In this document: piece after piece, positions 17,112 through 27,377 of the stretch
Layout: each line of letters starts with the position of its first letter
Numbering within the stretch: position 1 is the first letter of the stretch
NCBI GenBank assembly: GCA_050181835.1
Contig: JBFXCU010000015.1
Span: forward strand, 1-64,000
Source of the DNA: CAILZL01 sp050181835
Lineage (GTDB): Bacteria; Pseudomonadota; Gammaproteobacteria; Steroidobacterales; Steroidobacteraceae
Reading direction: 5' to 3'
DNA: 64,000 bases
Notes under the pieces: generated by a model
The model's input: the letters and a program-made list of their open reading frames with translations, nothing else
Told to the model about the DNA's origin: nothing
The model's database searches: none
Translations under genes and position numbers: made by a program

Positions 17112-18224
17112 ATGAACAGTCTACCGCAGACGCCCAATGGATTCAGTTCTTTCTACGTGCGCACGTTCAGTCTGTCAGCCGCTGCGCTGCTGATCCTGGC
17201 CTGTTATCGCATTATTTCGCCGTTCCTTGGTCCGTTGCTATGGGCGATTTTTTTTGCGTTTCTATTGGGACCGACGCATCTGCGACTGACCCGCAAACTG
17301 GGTAATCGGGCAGATCGTTCCGCGCTACTACTGACCGGCCTGGCGCTGCTGGCGCTGATGGGACCGCTGGCTGCATTTGCAGGCGCATTTGTGCAGCAAG
17401 CCAGCTCACTCATCAAGCATCTACAGAAATTCATTAGCAATGAAACACGCAATGATCTGCAACAACTAACCAATCAACCCTGGCTACAAAGCATACTGCT
17501 CTGGTTGGATCAAACGCTGAACATCAGTGTTGTACAGCTGCGCACTTGGTTGGGCGAGGCAACACGCGAGTTGGTACAGATTCTGGCCGGTTTCAGTGGT
17601 CAAGTATTCTTGGGTGCCATCGGCTCCGTAGTCGGATTGTGTTTGACTATTTTCTTCATGTTTTTTTTCATCCGTGATGGCAAACAGATGCTGGAAGCTA
17701 CCCGCGAATTGATTCCTTTGCCTACCAAAAAGCGCAGCGAACTATACGAACACCTCTCTGCCGTAACACGAGCCGTAGTGGTAGGGACGGGCCTGACAGC
17801 ATTGATTCAAGGCGCCCTGGTAGGAGCGGCATTTTTGATTGTGGGCCTGCCGTCACCGTTAGTATTCGGTGTCATCGCCGCATTGCTGGCGCTACTGCCG
17901 TTTGCTGGCACCGCTATTGTCTGGCTACCCGCCGCTCTGATTCTGATAGCGCAGGATCGCTGGGGCGCGGCGATTTTCATGCTGGTATGGGGGGCGCTGC
18001 TGGTATCAATGATAGACAATTTCCTCAAACCGCTACTCATCTCCGGACGCAGCAAAGTGGCCACTCTCACTGTATTCATTGGTGTGCTGGGTGGCGTCTC
18101 CGCATTTGGTGCCATCGGTGTATTCATGGGCCCGGTGGTACTGGCGCTGGCCGTTGCGTTAATTCAATTCCAGCTGGAAGCCAAGCGTGATGCCGAGCAC
18201 CAGCTCACCACAACTAATAACTGA
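17112..18224 (+). CDS. AI-2E family (PerM-type) membrane permease
   Basis: 370 residues with about eight membrane helices in the TqsA/PerM pattern: a helical pair at the N-terminus, a cytoplasmic/periplasmic domain (~80-150), then helices with FFIRDGKQM, LPSPLVFGVIAALLALLPFAGTAIVWLP (broken here by the loop) and the DNFLKPLLISGR signature near the C-terminus. Members transport autoinducer-2 or act as Na+/H+ antiporters; the substrate here is open. ATG 17112 is preferred over a GTG at 17106 because AAGGG lies eight bases before it. It ends 11 bases before hemC, so it may lead the hem operon. Confidence 0.85.
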   Translation: MNSLPQTPNGFSSFYVRTFSLSAAALLILACYRIISPFLGPLLWAIFFAFLLGPTHLRLTRKLGNRADRSALLLTGLALLALMGPLAAFAGAFVQQASSLIKHLQKFISNETRNDLQQLTNQPWLQSILLWLDQTLNISVVQLRTWLGEATRELVQILAGFSGQVFLGAIGSVVGLCLTIFFMFFFIRDGKQMLEATRELIPLPTKKRSELYEHLSAVTRAVVVGTGLTALIQGALVGAAFLIVGLPSPLVFGVIAALLALLPFAGTAIVWLPAALILIAQDRWGAAIFMLVWGALLVSMIDNFLKPLLISGRSKVATLTVFIGVLGGVSAFGAIGVFMGPVVLALAVALIQFQLEAKRDAEHQLTTTNN

Positions 18225-18235
18225 AAGTAAGCAAG

Positions 18236-19153
18236 ATGACTACATTACGTATCGCCACTCGCGAAAGCCGCTTGGCACTCTGGCAAGCAGAACACGTCGC
18301 CGGCTTGCTACGCCAACATCACCCGCACGTAGAAGTGGTGTTAGTGCCAATGACAACCACTGGCGATCAAGTACTGGATCGCACCCTTGCCCAAGTCGGC
18401 GGCAAGGGGTTATTTGTCAAAGAATTGGAATGGGCGTTACTACACGATCAAGCGGATATTGCCGTACATTCCATGAAGGATGTACCTAGCGAGTTGCCGG
18501 AAGGATTAATCCTGACCTGTATGCTGACGCGCGCCGATGCACGCGATGCCTTTGTATCCAACCATTTCGCGCGTTTTGCCGATCTACCGCTAGGCGCACA
18601 CGTCGGCACCGCCAGCTTGCGTCGGCAAAGCCAATTACTGGCACTGCGTCCTGATCTGCGCATTTCTCCGGTGCGAGGCAATGTGGAAACACGCCTGCGC
18701 AAACTGGATGAAAATCACTACGACGCCATTGTGCTGGCCAGCGCCGGCTTGAACCGACTGGGATTGGCGGCACGCATTAGTGAGCATCTTGATGAACAGC
18801 GCTCAATTCCGGCTGCCGGACAAGGCGTCGTCGGCATTGAATGCCGGCAAGACGACACGCAAACGCTCGCCCTGTGTGCGGCGTTGAATGACCCTCAAGC
18901 CGAACACTGCGTGCGCGCCGAGCGAGCCTTCACCGCGCGACTGGAAGGCAGTTGTCAGGCACCGATTGCCGCATTCGCGACGCTACTCGATGAACAACTA
19001 CACCTTACCGGACTGGTGGCATCACCCGATGGCCAGCAAGTCATTCGCGAACAGGCGCGAGGAACGCGCTTCGCACCCGAAGTGCTGGGTGAGCAACTGG
19101 CTGAGCGTGCGCTCAGCTTGGGCGCAGCAGAATTATTGGCGCGCTTGAAATGA
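18236..19153 (+). CDS. hemC: hydroxymethylbilane synthase (porphobilinogen deaminase)
   Basis: 305 residues. It joins four porphobilinogens into hydroxymethylbilane for haem synthesis in the cytoplasm. Visible signatures are TLRIATRESRLALWQAEHV at the start, the QVGGKGLFVKELE loop, the DIAVHSMKDVPSELPEGL segment and the dipyrromethane-cofactor Cys in LEGSCQAPIAAFA. Length is normal. The stop overlaps the hemD start by ATGA. Position downstream of an algZ/algR-like pair matches Pseudomonas gene order. Confidence 0.97.
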   Translation: MTTLRIATRESRLALWQAEHVAGLLRQHHPHVEVVLVPMTTTGDQVLDRTLAQVGGKGLFVKELEWALLHDQADIAVHSMKDVPSELPEGLILTCMLTRADARDAFVSNHFARFADLPLGAHVGTASLRRQSQLLALRPDLRISPVRGNVETRLRKLDENHYDAIVLASAGLNRLGLAARISEHLDEQRSIPAAGQGVVGIECRQDDTQTLALCAALNDPQAEHCVRAERAFTARLEGSCQAPIAAFATLLDEQLHLTGLVASPDGQQVIREQARGTRFAPEVLGEQLAERALSLGAAELLARLK

Positions 19154-19923
19154 TCCCTTACCTCGTGCCACCTTTGCAAGGATTGAGCATTCTGGTAACA
19201 CGTCCAGCGCTACAATCTGACGCACTGAACACGCGCTTCGTATCACTGGGTGCACAAGTGATGTGTCTGCCAGCTATCGATATCGCCAGCTGCAATTTCC
19301 AGCTTCCCACAACTCACTACGACTTACTGATCTTCATCAGCAGCAACGCAGTCAGGTTTAGTCGTGCAGTGCTAGTAGCGCACGCACAAGCACGCATCGC
19401 CGCAGTGGGCACCAGTACCGCACAAGCGTTAATAGATGCAGGTTACCAAGTTGATATCACGCCACAGCTGGCAGCCAACAGTGAAACCCTGCTGAGTCAT
19501 CCGCTGCTGCAAACGCCGCCCGCCAAGATTTTGATTGTGCGTGGGATCGGTGGCCGCGAATTACTGCGCAATACATTGATCGAGCGCGGCAGCGAGGTAG
19601 ACGTGCTTGAAGTATACCGCCGCCAACCCAGCCAACCCGACCCGGCACAACTACAAGCGATCCAATTTCAACTACAAAGCGACGCCTTGACTGTGATTAC
19701 CCTCACCAGTGTTGCAATCGTGCAGTCGCTACATACCCTACTCGGTACAGCCATCACCGCTCCGCAAGTCATTTTACTGGCAGGCAGTACCCGCATTGCA
19801 CGCGCCGCGCAGCAACTCGGCTGGCAAGGCGAAATCGTGCTGGCATACAGTCCTGAAGATGTCAGCCTTGTCGCAGCGCTGACGCGCTGGCACACCCGCG
19901 CCCGCAACGAGCTGATAAGATAA
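19150..19923 (+). CDS. hemD: uroporphyrinogen-III synthase
   Basis: 257 residues. It cyclises hydroxymethylbilane to uroporphyrinogen III with inversion of ring D. The family is poorly conserved, but the double Rossmann-like fold is recognisable from SILVTRPALQSDAL, ISSNAVRF, AAVGTSTAQAL, LIVRGIGGRELL and LTSVAIVQSL. Coupled to hemC by a four-base overlap and followed by hemX, the usual gammaproteobacterial hemCDXY order. Confidence 0.92.
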   Translation: MIPYLVPPLQGLSILVTRPALQSDALNTRFVSLGAQVMCLPAIDIASCNFQLPTTHYDLLIFISSNAVRFSRAVLVAHAQARIAAVGTSTAQALIDAGYQVDITPQLAANSETLLSHPLLQTPPAKILIVRGIGGRELLRNTLIERGSEVDVLEVYRRQPSQPDPAQLQAIQFQLQSDALTVITLTSVAIVQSLHTLLGTAITAPQVILLAGSTRIARAAQQLGWQGEIVLAYSPEDVSLVAALTRWHTRARNELIR

Positions 19924-19961
19924 GACGCTTCTTATACTACAAACCAACTATTCAATGCCGC

Positions 19962-20957
19962 ATGACCAGACCTGATCACAACTCCAGTTTTTCGCGTGGC
20001 ACCAGCCGCACTGCACTCGTGGTGGTGGGTGTGCTGGCGCTGCTGGGCTTGGCCTATGCGATTTTGCGCGTCGATATTCTGCGCGCACGTATCGTTGTTC
20101 TACAGAATAGCAGCAAAACGCTTGAAGACAGCAATCGTCAACTGCAGATGCGACTGGAAGAATTGCTCAAGACCCAGCAAGGCAACACCATCCAGCTTAA
20201 CCAGATGCAGACCGAACTGGCCAACACTCACGAACAACTGGGTGGACTTCGCGATGGTGTAACACCAGCAATGCAACAATGGGCGCGCATTGAAGCGGTG
20301 TATCTATTACGGATAGCGCGGGATCAGCTCCAACTGGGACATGATGTTGACAGTGCTACCCACAGTCTGGCTGCGGCACTCACTGCATTGAATGGTCATG
20401 GCGAAACTGAAGCCGTGCAACGACAATTGATACAACAACTGCAACAACTGCGTGAATTACCCGTTGCTGAGTACGCGCGCGCCCAGCAACAGCTACAGCA
20501 ATCCGCACTAATCGTTGCGCAGTTGCCGTTGCGTAAACCACATTTGCTAGATAGCGTGCGCGAAACACTACCCGAATCAGATCTTGCTCGTGGCTGGGCA
20601 CAATTGCAACACGCTCTTAGCTCACTGATCAGCGTGCACAACGATGCCAGCCCCGCGCTCAATGACGCTACCCAGCTACTAGGACAGACACAGTTGCAAA
20701 GCTTGCTAACCCAGGCTGCGCTGGCAATCCGTGGGCACGATCAAACCACCTACCAAACCGCGCTGAAGCAGGCACAGACATTGATTACCCTTGTGCTAGA
20801 TACAAAGCATACTGAGGTACAGACGCTGCAACGCCAGTTACAACAACTGGCACAACTGAACATCGCTCCCGCACTACCTGATCTAGATGGCAGTATTCGC
20901 ACGCTGGAACATGGCTTACCCACTTCGCTATCTGGACAAATCATGAGTCAGCCATGA
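19962..20957 (+). CDS. hemX: HemX-like inner-membrane protein
   Basis: 331 residues: a short cytoplasmic N-terminus, one membrane helix (~16-36), a coiled coil (~45-90, rich in Leu, Gln and Glu) and a long periplasmic helical domain typical of HemX. It was once proposed to be a uroporphyrinogen III methylase but lacks SAM-binding motifs; the function remains undefined. Overlaps hemY by four bases. Confidence 0.88.
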   Translation: MTRPDHNSSFSRGTSRTALVVVGVLALLGLAYAILRVDILRARIVVLQNSSKTLEDSNRQLQMRLEELLKTQQGNTIQLNQMQTELANTHEQLGGLRDGVTPAMQQWARIEAVYLLRIARDQLQLGHDVDSATHSLAAALTALNGHGETEAVQRQLIQQLQQLRELPVAEYARAQQQLQQSALIVAQLPLRKPHLLDSVRETLPESDLARGWAQLQHALSSLISVHNDASPALNDATQLLGQTQLQSLLTQAALAIRGHDQTTYQTALKQAQTLITLVLDTKHTEVQTLQRQLQQLAQLNIAPALPDLDGSIRTLEHGLPTSLSGQIMSQP

Positions 20958-22210
20958 AACGCGGCGTTTATCTCGCTCTGGCACTGATCTGCGGCGCATT
21001 ACTCGCCAGCTTTCTCCTCACCGATCCGGGACGAGTGAATATCACTCTGCATAGCTACGTCATTGAGATGTCATTGCCGGTCGCGCTGCTATTATTGCTG
21101 GTCTTCTATATTGGCTTACGCCTGTGCGTACACCTGCTACGTGCGCGTGATCGTAATGCTGACGAACGCGCGGCGCGCCAGCGCGAACGTAGCCACCAAC
21201 AATTGGCACAAGGCTTGATCGAGCTATCCGCTGGTGAGTGGCGCAAATCCGAACAGACCCTCACTCGTTCAGCCTATGGCGCCAGCTACCCACTGGTTCA
21301 CTATCTGGCGGCAGCGCGCGCTGCGGAATTACAGGGGGCACAAGCTCGTCGTGATGAGTGGCTAGCCAAAGCGTTGGACGTATCACCTGAACATCGTGCT
21401 GCGGTACATGTTACCCAAGCAGAAATGTTATTACGTCATAATCAGCTTGAAGCCGCATTAACCACTCTGGAACAACTGGACGTTAGCGGGGATCAAAATG
21501 CCCGCGGGCTGAGCTTGCTGGCACGCATTTATCGACAACAAGGCAACTGGCAGAAACTTAAGCTACTAGAACCAAAGCTGCGTAGTAATAGCGACATCCA
21601 ACCACAAGCGATTGATGAGGTGCTCGCGCAGATACATCTGGATATGCTGAAAGCAGCGGGCACATCCAGACAGTTACAGCAGTTGCAACATGCCTGGAAC
21701 GAAGTGCCAAAATCAATGAGCAAACGTTCTGACGTAGTGCTCGCCTATGCCCATGCTGCCATTGCGTGCCAGGCACATGTGCTAGCGGAGAAAGCCTTAC
21801 GCGAGCTGCTGAATGAGGAATGGAATGAAGCGGCTGTACTTGCCTATGGTGAACTTGCTCACGATGAACGCGGCATACCCGAGCCACTGAGCTTGTTGCA
21901 AACTGTGGAAAAATGGCTCAACTCACATCCCCAGGATGCCGCGCTACTACTAACCTGCGCACGGTGTTGCATACGCAATGAACTGTACGGCAAGGCGCGT
22001 AGCTATCTGGAAGCCAGCCTTGGCGCACGACCGCGCTTGGAAACCTACCAGATGTTAGCCAATCTACTTGAGGTCAGTGGCGAGCGTGAGAAAGCACTCC
22101 AGTTATTGAACCAAGCATTGATACTGGCAGTGGGACGCAAGTCCACTCTGCCGAGACTGCGCGCCTTGCGCACAACGGAACGTCGCTATGGCATTGATCG
22201 ACGCACTTAG
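20954..22210 (+). CDS. hemY: HemY family TPR-containing membrane protein
   Basis: 418 residues with two N-terminal membrane helices (~4-22 and ~40-60), the HemY_N region, then helical TPR-like repeats through the rest. This is the proteobacterial HemY of the hemCDXY cluster, not the oxygen-dependent protoporphyrinogen oxidase of the same name in Bacillus. The terminal haem step in this genome is more likely done by the HemJ at 29108-29545. Confidence 0.9.
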   Translation: MKRGVYLALALICGALLASFLLTDPGRVNITLHSYVIEMSLPVALLLLLVFYIGLRLCVHLLRARDRNADERAARQRERSHQQLAQGLIELSAGEWRKSEQTLTRSAYGASYPLVHYLAAARAAELQGAQARRDEWLAKALDVSPEHRAAVHVTQAEMLLRHNQLEAALTTLEQLDVSGDQNARGLSLLARIYRQQGNWQKLKLLEPKLRSNSDIQPQAIDEVLAQIHLDMLKAAGTSRQLQQLQHAWNEVPKSMSKRSDVVLAYAHAAIACQAHVLAEKALRELLNEEWNEAAVLAYGELAHDERGIPEPLSLLQTVEKWLNSHPQDAALLLTCARCCIRNELYGKARSYLEASLGARPRLETYQMLANLLEVSGEREKALQLLNQALILAVGRKSTLPRLRALRTTERRYGIDRRT

Positions 22211-22284
22211 CAAAAAAACAAGCGTTCATACAATGGCAGCAGCGCTCTTGGCCATCATGCATTAACAAGGGAAACGGTAATCAC

Positions 22285-23208
22285 GTGAAAGGGAACACCA
22301 CAGTATTTATTGTCGGTTGCGGCTATGTGGGCCGACATCTTGGGGTGCACTGCACGCAACAGTTCGGCTCGCGGCTTGGCAAGGACTTTCATCTGTATGG
22401 CCTAGTGAGCAGCACTCAACAGCTGCAGGCGCTACGCGCTGTGCGTATCGAACCCATCGTGCTGGACTTAGACAAACTCATTCGCAAGGATCTGTCGCCA
22501 GTATGGTGTCGCGATAGCCTGCTGTTCTATTTTGCGCCGCCACCGACTACTGGCGAAAGTGACACGCGCCTACATCGCTTCCTGAACATGCTGCCAGCAA
22601 AACCGCGCGCGTTCATCCAGATCAGCACTACTGGCGTCTATGGCAACACCTATGGGCAGCAAGTAGATGAAACCTCTCCAGTCAATCCACAAACAGCGCG
22701 GGCACATCGACGCATGAGCGCCGAGCATATTTCGCGGGTGTGGTGTATGGAGAATCAAGTGCGACGAGTAGTGTTGCGGGTACCGGCGATCTACGGCCCC
22801 GGACGCCTGCCTTTGGCTCGCCTGCACTCAGACGAGCCGGTGATTTGCCAAGAGCACTCACCCATCATCAATCGTATTCATGTGGATGACCTTGTGCAGG
22901 CATGCTGTGCTGCCGCTATAAACGAGACCATAAGCGGCGTTTACAACATTAGTGATGGCAATAACACCACCATGACCGACTACCTGCACCTTGTCGCGCA
23001 GCTTGCAGACCTGCCCAATCCCAGAGAAATCCCACTTGATGAAGCACAACTAAGCTTCAGCCCAGAATACCTTTCGTACTTGAACGAATCACGCCGTATA
23101 GATAATTCACGATTGCTGCGTGAGCTAGGCATGCAACTGAAATATGCAGATCTGAAACAAGGAATTCTCGCCAGCCTACAAAGCCGACACAAGCAGAGCG
23201 CCAAGTAG
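22285..23208 (+). CDS. NAD-dependent epimerase/dehydratase-like SDR protein
   Basis: 307 residues of the extended SDR (atypical, YeeZ-like) fold. The nucleotide motif is GCGYVGRHLG at the N-terminus; the active-site region reads ISTTGVYGN with the catalytic pair replaced (the usual YxxxK is not clear, HRRMSAEH sits at that place). RVPAIYGPGRLPL and the IHVDDLV segment follow. The GTG at 22285 is preceded by AAGGGA. Such proteins often act on nucleotide sugars or serve as housekeeping paralogues near glutathione genes; no specific substrate can be assigned. Confidence 0.75.
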   Translation: MKGNTTVFIVGCGYVGRHLGVHCTQQFGSRLGKDFHLYGLVSSTQQLQALRAVRIEPIVLDLDKLIRKDLSPVWCRDSLLFYFAPPPTTGESDTRLHRFLNMLPAKPRAFIQISTTGVYGNTYGQQVDETSPVNPQTARAHRRMSAEHISRVWCMENQVRRVVLRVPAIYGPGRLPLARLHSDEPVICQEHSPIINRIHVDDLVQACCAAAINETISGVYNISDGNNTTMTDYLHLVAQLADLPNPREIPLDEAQLSFSPEYLSYLNESRRIDNSRLLRELGMQLKYADLKQGILASLQSRHKQSAK

Positions 23209-23529
23209 GAAATCCAGCCGACCCACTGCTTCCAGATTTTGCGCAGAGGAGAATCAAAATCCGATCCATGATGGCAGAATAGATCGGACACAAAGCAGTG
23301 ACGCACTAGTGATTACGTCTATGAAAGCAAATCGCCCATAGAACACGTCTGCACGCACACACGCGCCTGCACAAATTCACAGGCACAAAATACTGCTTAT
23401 TGCTGGATACTTTGGATTACTAACCCAATCATTTTTCTCGGCTGTGGCCTAGCTATTATCTATTAGCACGATAGCTCTAAAACGCCTTTCCTGATGTTTA
23501 CAGCCCTTGCCCGCTGCAAACACACAGCA
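23209..23529. other. convergent intergenic spacer
   Basis: About 320 bases between the stops of the plus-strand epimerase-like gene and the minus-strand TonB receptor gene. No coding frame with family resemblance, RNA gene or strong terminator hairpin was seen. Confidence 0.4.
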
Positions 23530-25686
23530 TCAAAACCGGCCACGCAAGCGTAGCGCAGCACGCCTGTCGCGCTCTTCGCGAGAGTAGTCGAGCCGTCGCA
23601 CCACTCCATCAATAGCGTTAACTTGGTACTGTATCCGACGCTGTATCTCTGGCGATCCAGTCAGGTTTTCTGCCTCGAAACGCAGTGTCAGGTTGGCAGA
23701 CAACTTTCGTTCGATAAATGCCGTCAAAGTTGGCTTGATCGCGAGGTATTGAGTAACCAGCAAGTTACTATCGATAGATTCACGTCCTTTATTCTCGTAG
23801 TTAAAACCGTAAGACGTACCCAGTTGAGTAATGTCATGACGGAAACCAATGTCGTAGTTATAGATCTGATCTTGACCAATGGTACGAGTTTGTTGTGTAA
23901 ATGGATCAGTGATATCGGACCATCGACGCAACGCGCCCATAGACAACACCGCGTCGCGCAGCCCGATGAAACCCAATCGCACACTGGCCTTGATCTCAAT
24001 CCCATATGACGAAGCCTTATCGATATTGCCGGAAGCAGAGGTGAGAAAGCCGTCCGCATCAAGCAGTGGCACATAATCAATGGCATCAGTAATGTCACTG
24101 TAGAAAATGGCTGCCTCCAAAACCCCACCGTCCTGCGCTAATTGGCGTTCGTAGCCAAGCTCAGCAGTCCAGATTTTTTCCGGCTCCAGCGCTGGATTAC
24201 CGGCGACAATACGATCATCGACCGCATTGTAGCTGGGCACAAAATTGGCAAAATCTAGCTGGCTGACAGTACGTTCCAACAGCAAGCGCATCTGATCAGA
24301 AGACGACACCTTGTAGCGCGCATCAAGACGAGGCTTAACAAAACTCAAGTTACGCGTAGGTTGCAACGGATAATTGGTCGTCAACTTGGAAAACTCATAG
24401 TTCAGCGAACTATCCAGCGACAGTTTATCGGTTATCGTCCACTTATGATTGGCAAACACTTCTCCACGAGCTTCCTGCACTTGCGGGTTTGCAGTCGGAA
24501 TGACGATTTGCTCAAGCGTGCCGTCATTAGTCAAATCAAGATAGGCTTGTAATTCTTGCTCCAACTTATTGTTGGCAACTTCACCACCCAACTCCAGACT
24601 CTGGTTTTTACCTAGTGGCAACGTATACGAAACACGTAGGATATCTTCGCTTTCAGTGATTCTGGAAAAGCTCCGGCTCACTTCGCGATATATAGTCGGC
24701 TCAGAACGATTGCGATAGTCAAGCTGCGGAGCGTTATCACGCCTTACTATAAACAAGGCGAGCAGCCCCCCCGGCCCAATATTGGAAGTATATTCACCAC
24801 CGATCTCCAAGGTTTTCTTGGTATCAACATCTCTTACACTTACTTCATCAGCACGTAGTGTTTCATTGCCATTGATGTCATAGCGAATCAGTGGGGTTTC
24901 AGATCGCTCAGTCCTGTTTAAAGTTTGATAAAGCAGGTTGAGATTGGCGCGATCACCATTGGCTAGGTCATACACTACGCTACCGGTGTATATCCACTTA
25001 TCGTGGTCACGATCCCACTTCTGTGGGCGCAGTTCCTGCAACTGTCCAGTGGGATAGTAATACGCCTCCGCGCGGGTACGGTTAGTCCAACGATATAGTT
25101 CTAAATTGGACGGACTCCATAGATTGCGCTCGATACCAATCAGGTAAGTAAGCGGGCCGTTGGTTTTACTGTAAGAAAACAGACCGTCGAGACCGAACCA
25201 TCCTGCGTCATTGAAGCGGCCATTTATTTCCCATGATCCCAGACCGCTGAGCGAAGCGCCTGGTCGCATAATCAGGTTGACGACTACACCAGTACTTTGT
25301 ACGTCAACTTCACTTGAAGAACCACGGATCAATTCAACACGCTCGACATTGGCAGCTGCAATACGTCGCAAGGTAGTGGTGATTTCGTTGGACTTACCGG
25401 GAAATCGACGCCCACCGATCAATATCTGCGAACCTCCCGAACCAAAGCCGCGATCCTGCTGATTGCTGGAACCATCAAGAACGGAAGACACGCCCGGAAT
25501 GCGACGCAGCAAGTCCTCCGCTGTATTCAAGCTGTAGCGGGCAAAGAATTCTTGATCATAGGTAACCACATTGGTCACAGGGTTGCCAGCCAGCTCGGCA
25601 GTCGCCACTTGCTGAGCACTTGTTACGCCAACGTAGCTGAACGCGACCAAAGTTACGGTAAGAATACGAGTCATCTTCAAGGACAT
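23530..25686 (-). CDS. TonB-dependent receptor (FepA/IroN-like architecture)
   Basis: 718 residues from the ATG at 25686, giving MSLKMTRIL and a normal signal peptide that ends near TSAQQ. The plug (~35-160) has AEDLLRRIPGV, QILIGGRRFPGK and VERVELIRGSS segments, followed by a barrel ending in RAALRLRGRF with terminal Phe. No STN domain, so it is not a FecR-signalling receptor. The substrate is unknown. The frame is open to 25788 but those 34 residues precede the signal peptide and are unlikely. It lies 105 bases after ppx on the same strand. Confidence 0.85.
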   Translation of the reverse strand: MSLKMTRILTVTLVAFSYVGVTSAQQVATAELAGNPVTNVVTYDQEFFARYSLNTAEDLLRRIPGVSSVLDGSSNQQDRGFGSGGSQILIGGRRFPGKSNEITTTLRRIAAANVERVELIRGSSSEVDVQSTGVVVNLIMRPGASLSGLGSWEINGRFNDAGWFGLDGLFSYSKTNGPLTYLIGIERNLWSPSNLELYRWTNRTRAEAYYYPTGQLQELRPQKWDRDHDKWIYTGSVVYDLANGDRANLNLLYQTLNRTERSETPLIRYDINGNETLRADEVSVRDVDTKKTLEIGGEYTSNIGPGGLLALFIVRRDNAPQLDYRNRSEPTIYREVSRSFSRITESEDILRVSYTLPLGKNQSLELGGEVANNKLEQELQAYLDLTNDGTLEQIVIPTANPQVQEARGEVFANHKWTITDKLSLDSSLNYEFSKLTTNYPLQPTRNLSFVKPRLDARYKVSSSDQMRLLLERTVSQLDFANFVPSYNAVDDRIVAGNPALEPEKIWTAELGYERQLAQDGGVLEAAIFYSDITDAIDYVPLLDADGFLTSASGNIDKASSYGIEIKASVRLGFIGLRDAVLSMGALRRWSDITDPFTQQTRTIGQDQIYNYDIGFRHDITQLGTSYGFNYENKGRESIDSNLLVTQYLAIKPTLTAFIERKLSANLTLRFEAENLTGSPEIQRRIQYQVNAIDGVVRRLDYSREERDRRAALRLRGRF

Positions 25687-25791
25687 TGTTCCATAACCAA
25701 CCATATTGAGATCACTTGGTCGCCCACTCAGCGTAAGCACTGTCAAAAATTGGGCCACGTAATCGGCCTGTGGCACAGAGGCCAGCAAAGG

Positions 25792-27291
25792 CTATTCAAA
25801 CTTCAATCTGAATCCCACCGCTTTCAAAAATTCTGCTTCCTGCTCCAAATCGGCACGAGTCAATGGATGTTCATCGAGCCAATGAGAGGGAAACTTAAGC
25901 TCCAGCATACGAATTTTTGCTGCAAGCGTGATTTCAGGCAAAGACGCGGTACTGCGACCCCGATTAAGTAACACTGCCACTCGCAATAATACGATCAATA
26001 GTTCAGCTTTTAGGTGCCATGGTGGTACCAGCTCTTCCAATGCCTGCAGGCTCAATTTTCGGCGATGGGCACCAACCAATGCCGCCAGCAATAGCTGTTC
26101 TTCACACGGGAAGCCCTGCATATCTGAATTCCGCAATAAATACGCACCATGCTTGTGATAGTGGGCATGAGAAATATCCAGACCAATCTCATGCAATCGC
26201 GCTGCCCAACTTAGCATCTGTTCAGCCATGGGTTCGCCAATGGCCCACACCTGCTCAAGATCACGCAGCAAGCGCAGCGCAGTGGCCTCTACTCGCTCCG
26301 CCTGTGCAATATCAACATGGTAACGTGTCGCCATCGACCGTACGCTGCGAGCACGGGCATCCTCGTCGGTATGCCGCCCCAGCAGGTCATGCAATAGCCC
26401 TTCACGCAGCGCGCCATCGGTGGCACGCATAGTGCGAATATCCAGTGAATAAATCACCTCGGTAAGAATAGCCAGACCACCGACGAACACTGGCAAGCGA
26501 TCTTCGTCCAGACCAGGCAAACGCAAACGGCTGACATGCCCGGCGTGCAAGGCTTGCTCGATCGCTTTTTCCAACACTGCCAGAGTAATACTGCCATCAC
26601 TTGAACCACAGGCACGCGCCACTTCAGATAGTGCGCGAATAGTCCCCGAGCTGCCCAAAGCCTGCTCCCAACCAGTTGATTTGTAGCGCTCGATAATCGG
26701 CTCCAACTCAACACGCGCTGCCAGACGCGCACGCTTCATACGCTTTTCAGTAATGTCACCATCATCAAAGAACTGCCTGCTCATGGTGACGCAGCCCATA
26801 TGCAGACTTTCGAGCTGGTGGGTGTGCAGGCCTTCACCAATAATCAATTCCGTACTCCCGCCACCAATATCCACCACCAGACGTTTGCCTGGTTCGCTGG
26901 GAGAGCTATGCATAACGCCTAGGTAGATCAGACGTGCTTCTTCGATACCAGCAATGATTTCGATTGGATGGCCCAGCGCCGCATGCGCGCGTTCCAGAAA
27001 TGCACCCTTGCGGCGCGCCTGGCGAAAGGTATTGGTCCCCACCACCCGTACGCTTTGGGCGTTCATTTCGCGCAGACGTTGGCCGAAGCGTTGCAGACAG
27101 GCTAACGCCCTATCGGTCACCTCACGCGATAAACGCCGCTGGTCGTCCAGACCGGATGCAAGCCGCACCGGTTCGCGCAAACGGTCAATAATGATCAACT
27201 GGTCATGCAGATGGCGTGCTACCACCATATGGAAGCTGTTCGATCCAAGATCGACAGCGGCAATGATTTCGGGAATTTTGCTGGGCGGCAT
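25792..27291 (-). CDS. ppx: exopolyphosphatase (Ppx/GppA family)
   Basis: 499 residues. It removes terminal phosphates from polyphosphate. The ASKHA-type N-terminal lobe begins AAVDLGSNSFHMVVAR; the second phosphate-binding loop reads VVDIGGGSTELI, with the catalytic-type Glu in AGIEEARLIYLG. The C-terminal half (~310-499) is the HD-like helical domain with HEIGLDISHAHYHKHG, as in full-length Ppx. Length matches E. coli Ppx more than short GppA, but GppA activity (pppGpp hydrolysis) cannot be excluded. Confidence 0.92.
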   Translation of the reverse strand: MPPSKIPEIIAAVDLGSNSFHMVVARHLHDQLIIIDRLREPVRLASGLDDQRRLSREVTDRALACLQRFGQRLREMNAQSVRVVGTNTFRQARRKGAFLERAHAALGHPIEIIAGIEEARLIYLGVMHSSPSEPGKRLVVDIGGGSTELIIGEGLHTHQLESLHMGCVTMSRQFFDDGDITEKRMKRARLAARVELEPIIERYKSTGWEQALGSSGTIRALSEVARACGSSDGSITLAVLEKAIEQALHAGHVSRLRLPGLDEDRLPVFVGGLAILTEVIYSLDIRTMRATDGALREGLLHDLLGRHTDEDARARSVRSMATRYHVDIAQAERVEATALRLLRDLEQVWAIGEPMAEQMLSWAARLHEIGLDISHAHYHKHGAYLLRNSDMQGFPCEEQLLLAALVGAHRRKLSLQALEELVPPWHLKAELLIVLLRVAVLLNRGRSTASLPEITLAAKIRMLELKFPSHWLDEHPLTRADLEQEAEFLKAVGFRLKFE

Positions 27292-27300
27292 CGAGAAATA

Positions 27301-27366
27301 GACCGTGGACGGTGGGCTGTGGGTCGGAAAAACCCTTTGAACCTACAGCCTACTGCCCAGTGGCCG
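27301..27366. repeat. intergenic imperfect palindrome A
   Basis: Left arm GTGGGCTGTGGGT (27312-27324) pairs with right arm ACCTACAGCCTAC (27341-27353), 13 pairs of which two are G-U in a plus-strand transcript. It resembles palindrome B at 45429-45491, also in a spacer between co-directional minus-strand genes. Confidence 0.55.
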
Positions 27367-27377
27367 ACGGCCTCATT

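Noticed and set aside
20954..22210. hemY as protoporphyrinogen oxidase
   Set aside because: The product is a TPR-type membrane protein with no FAD motif; the shared name is historical.
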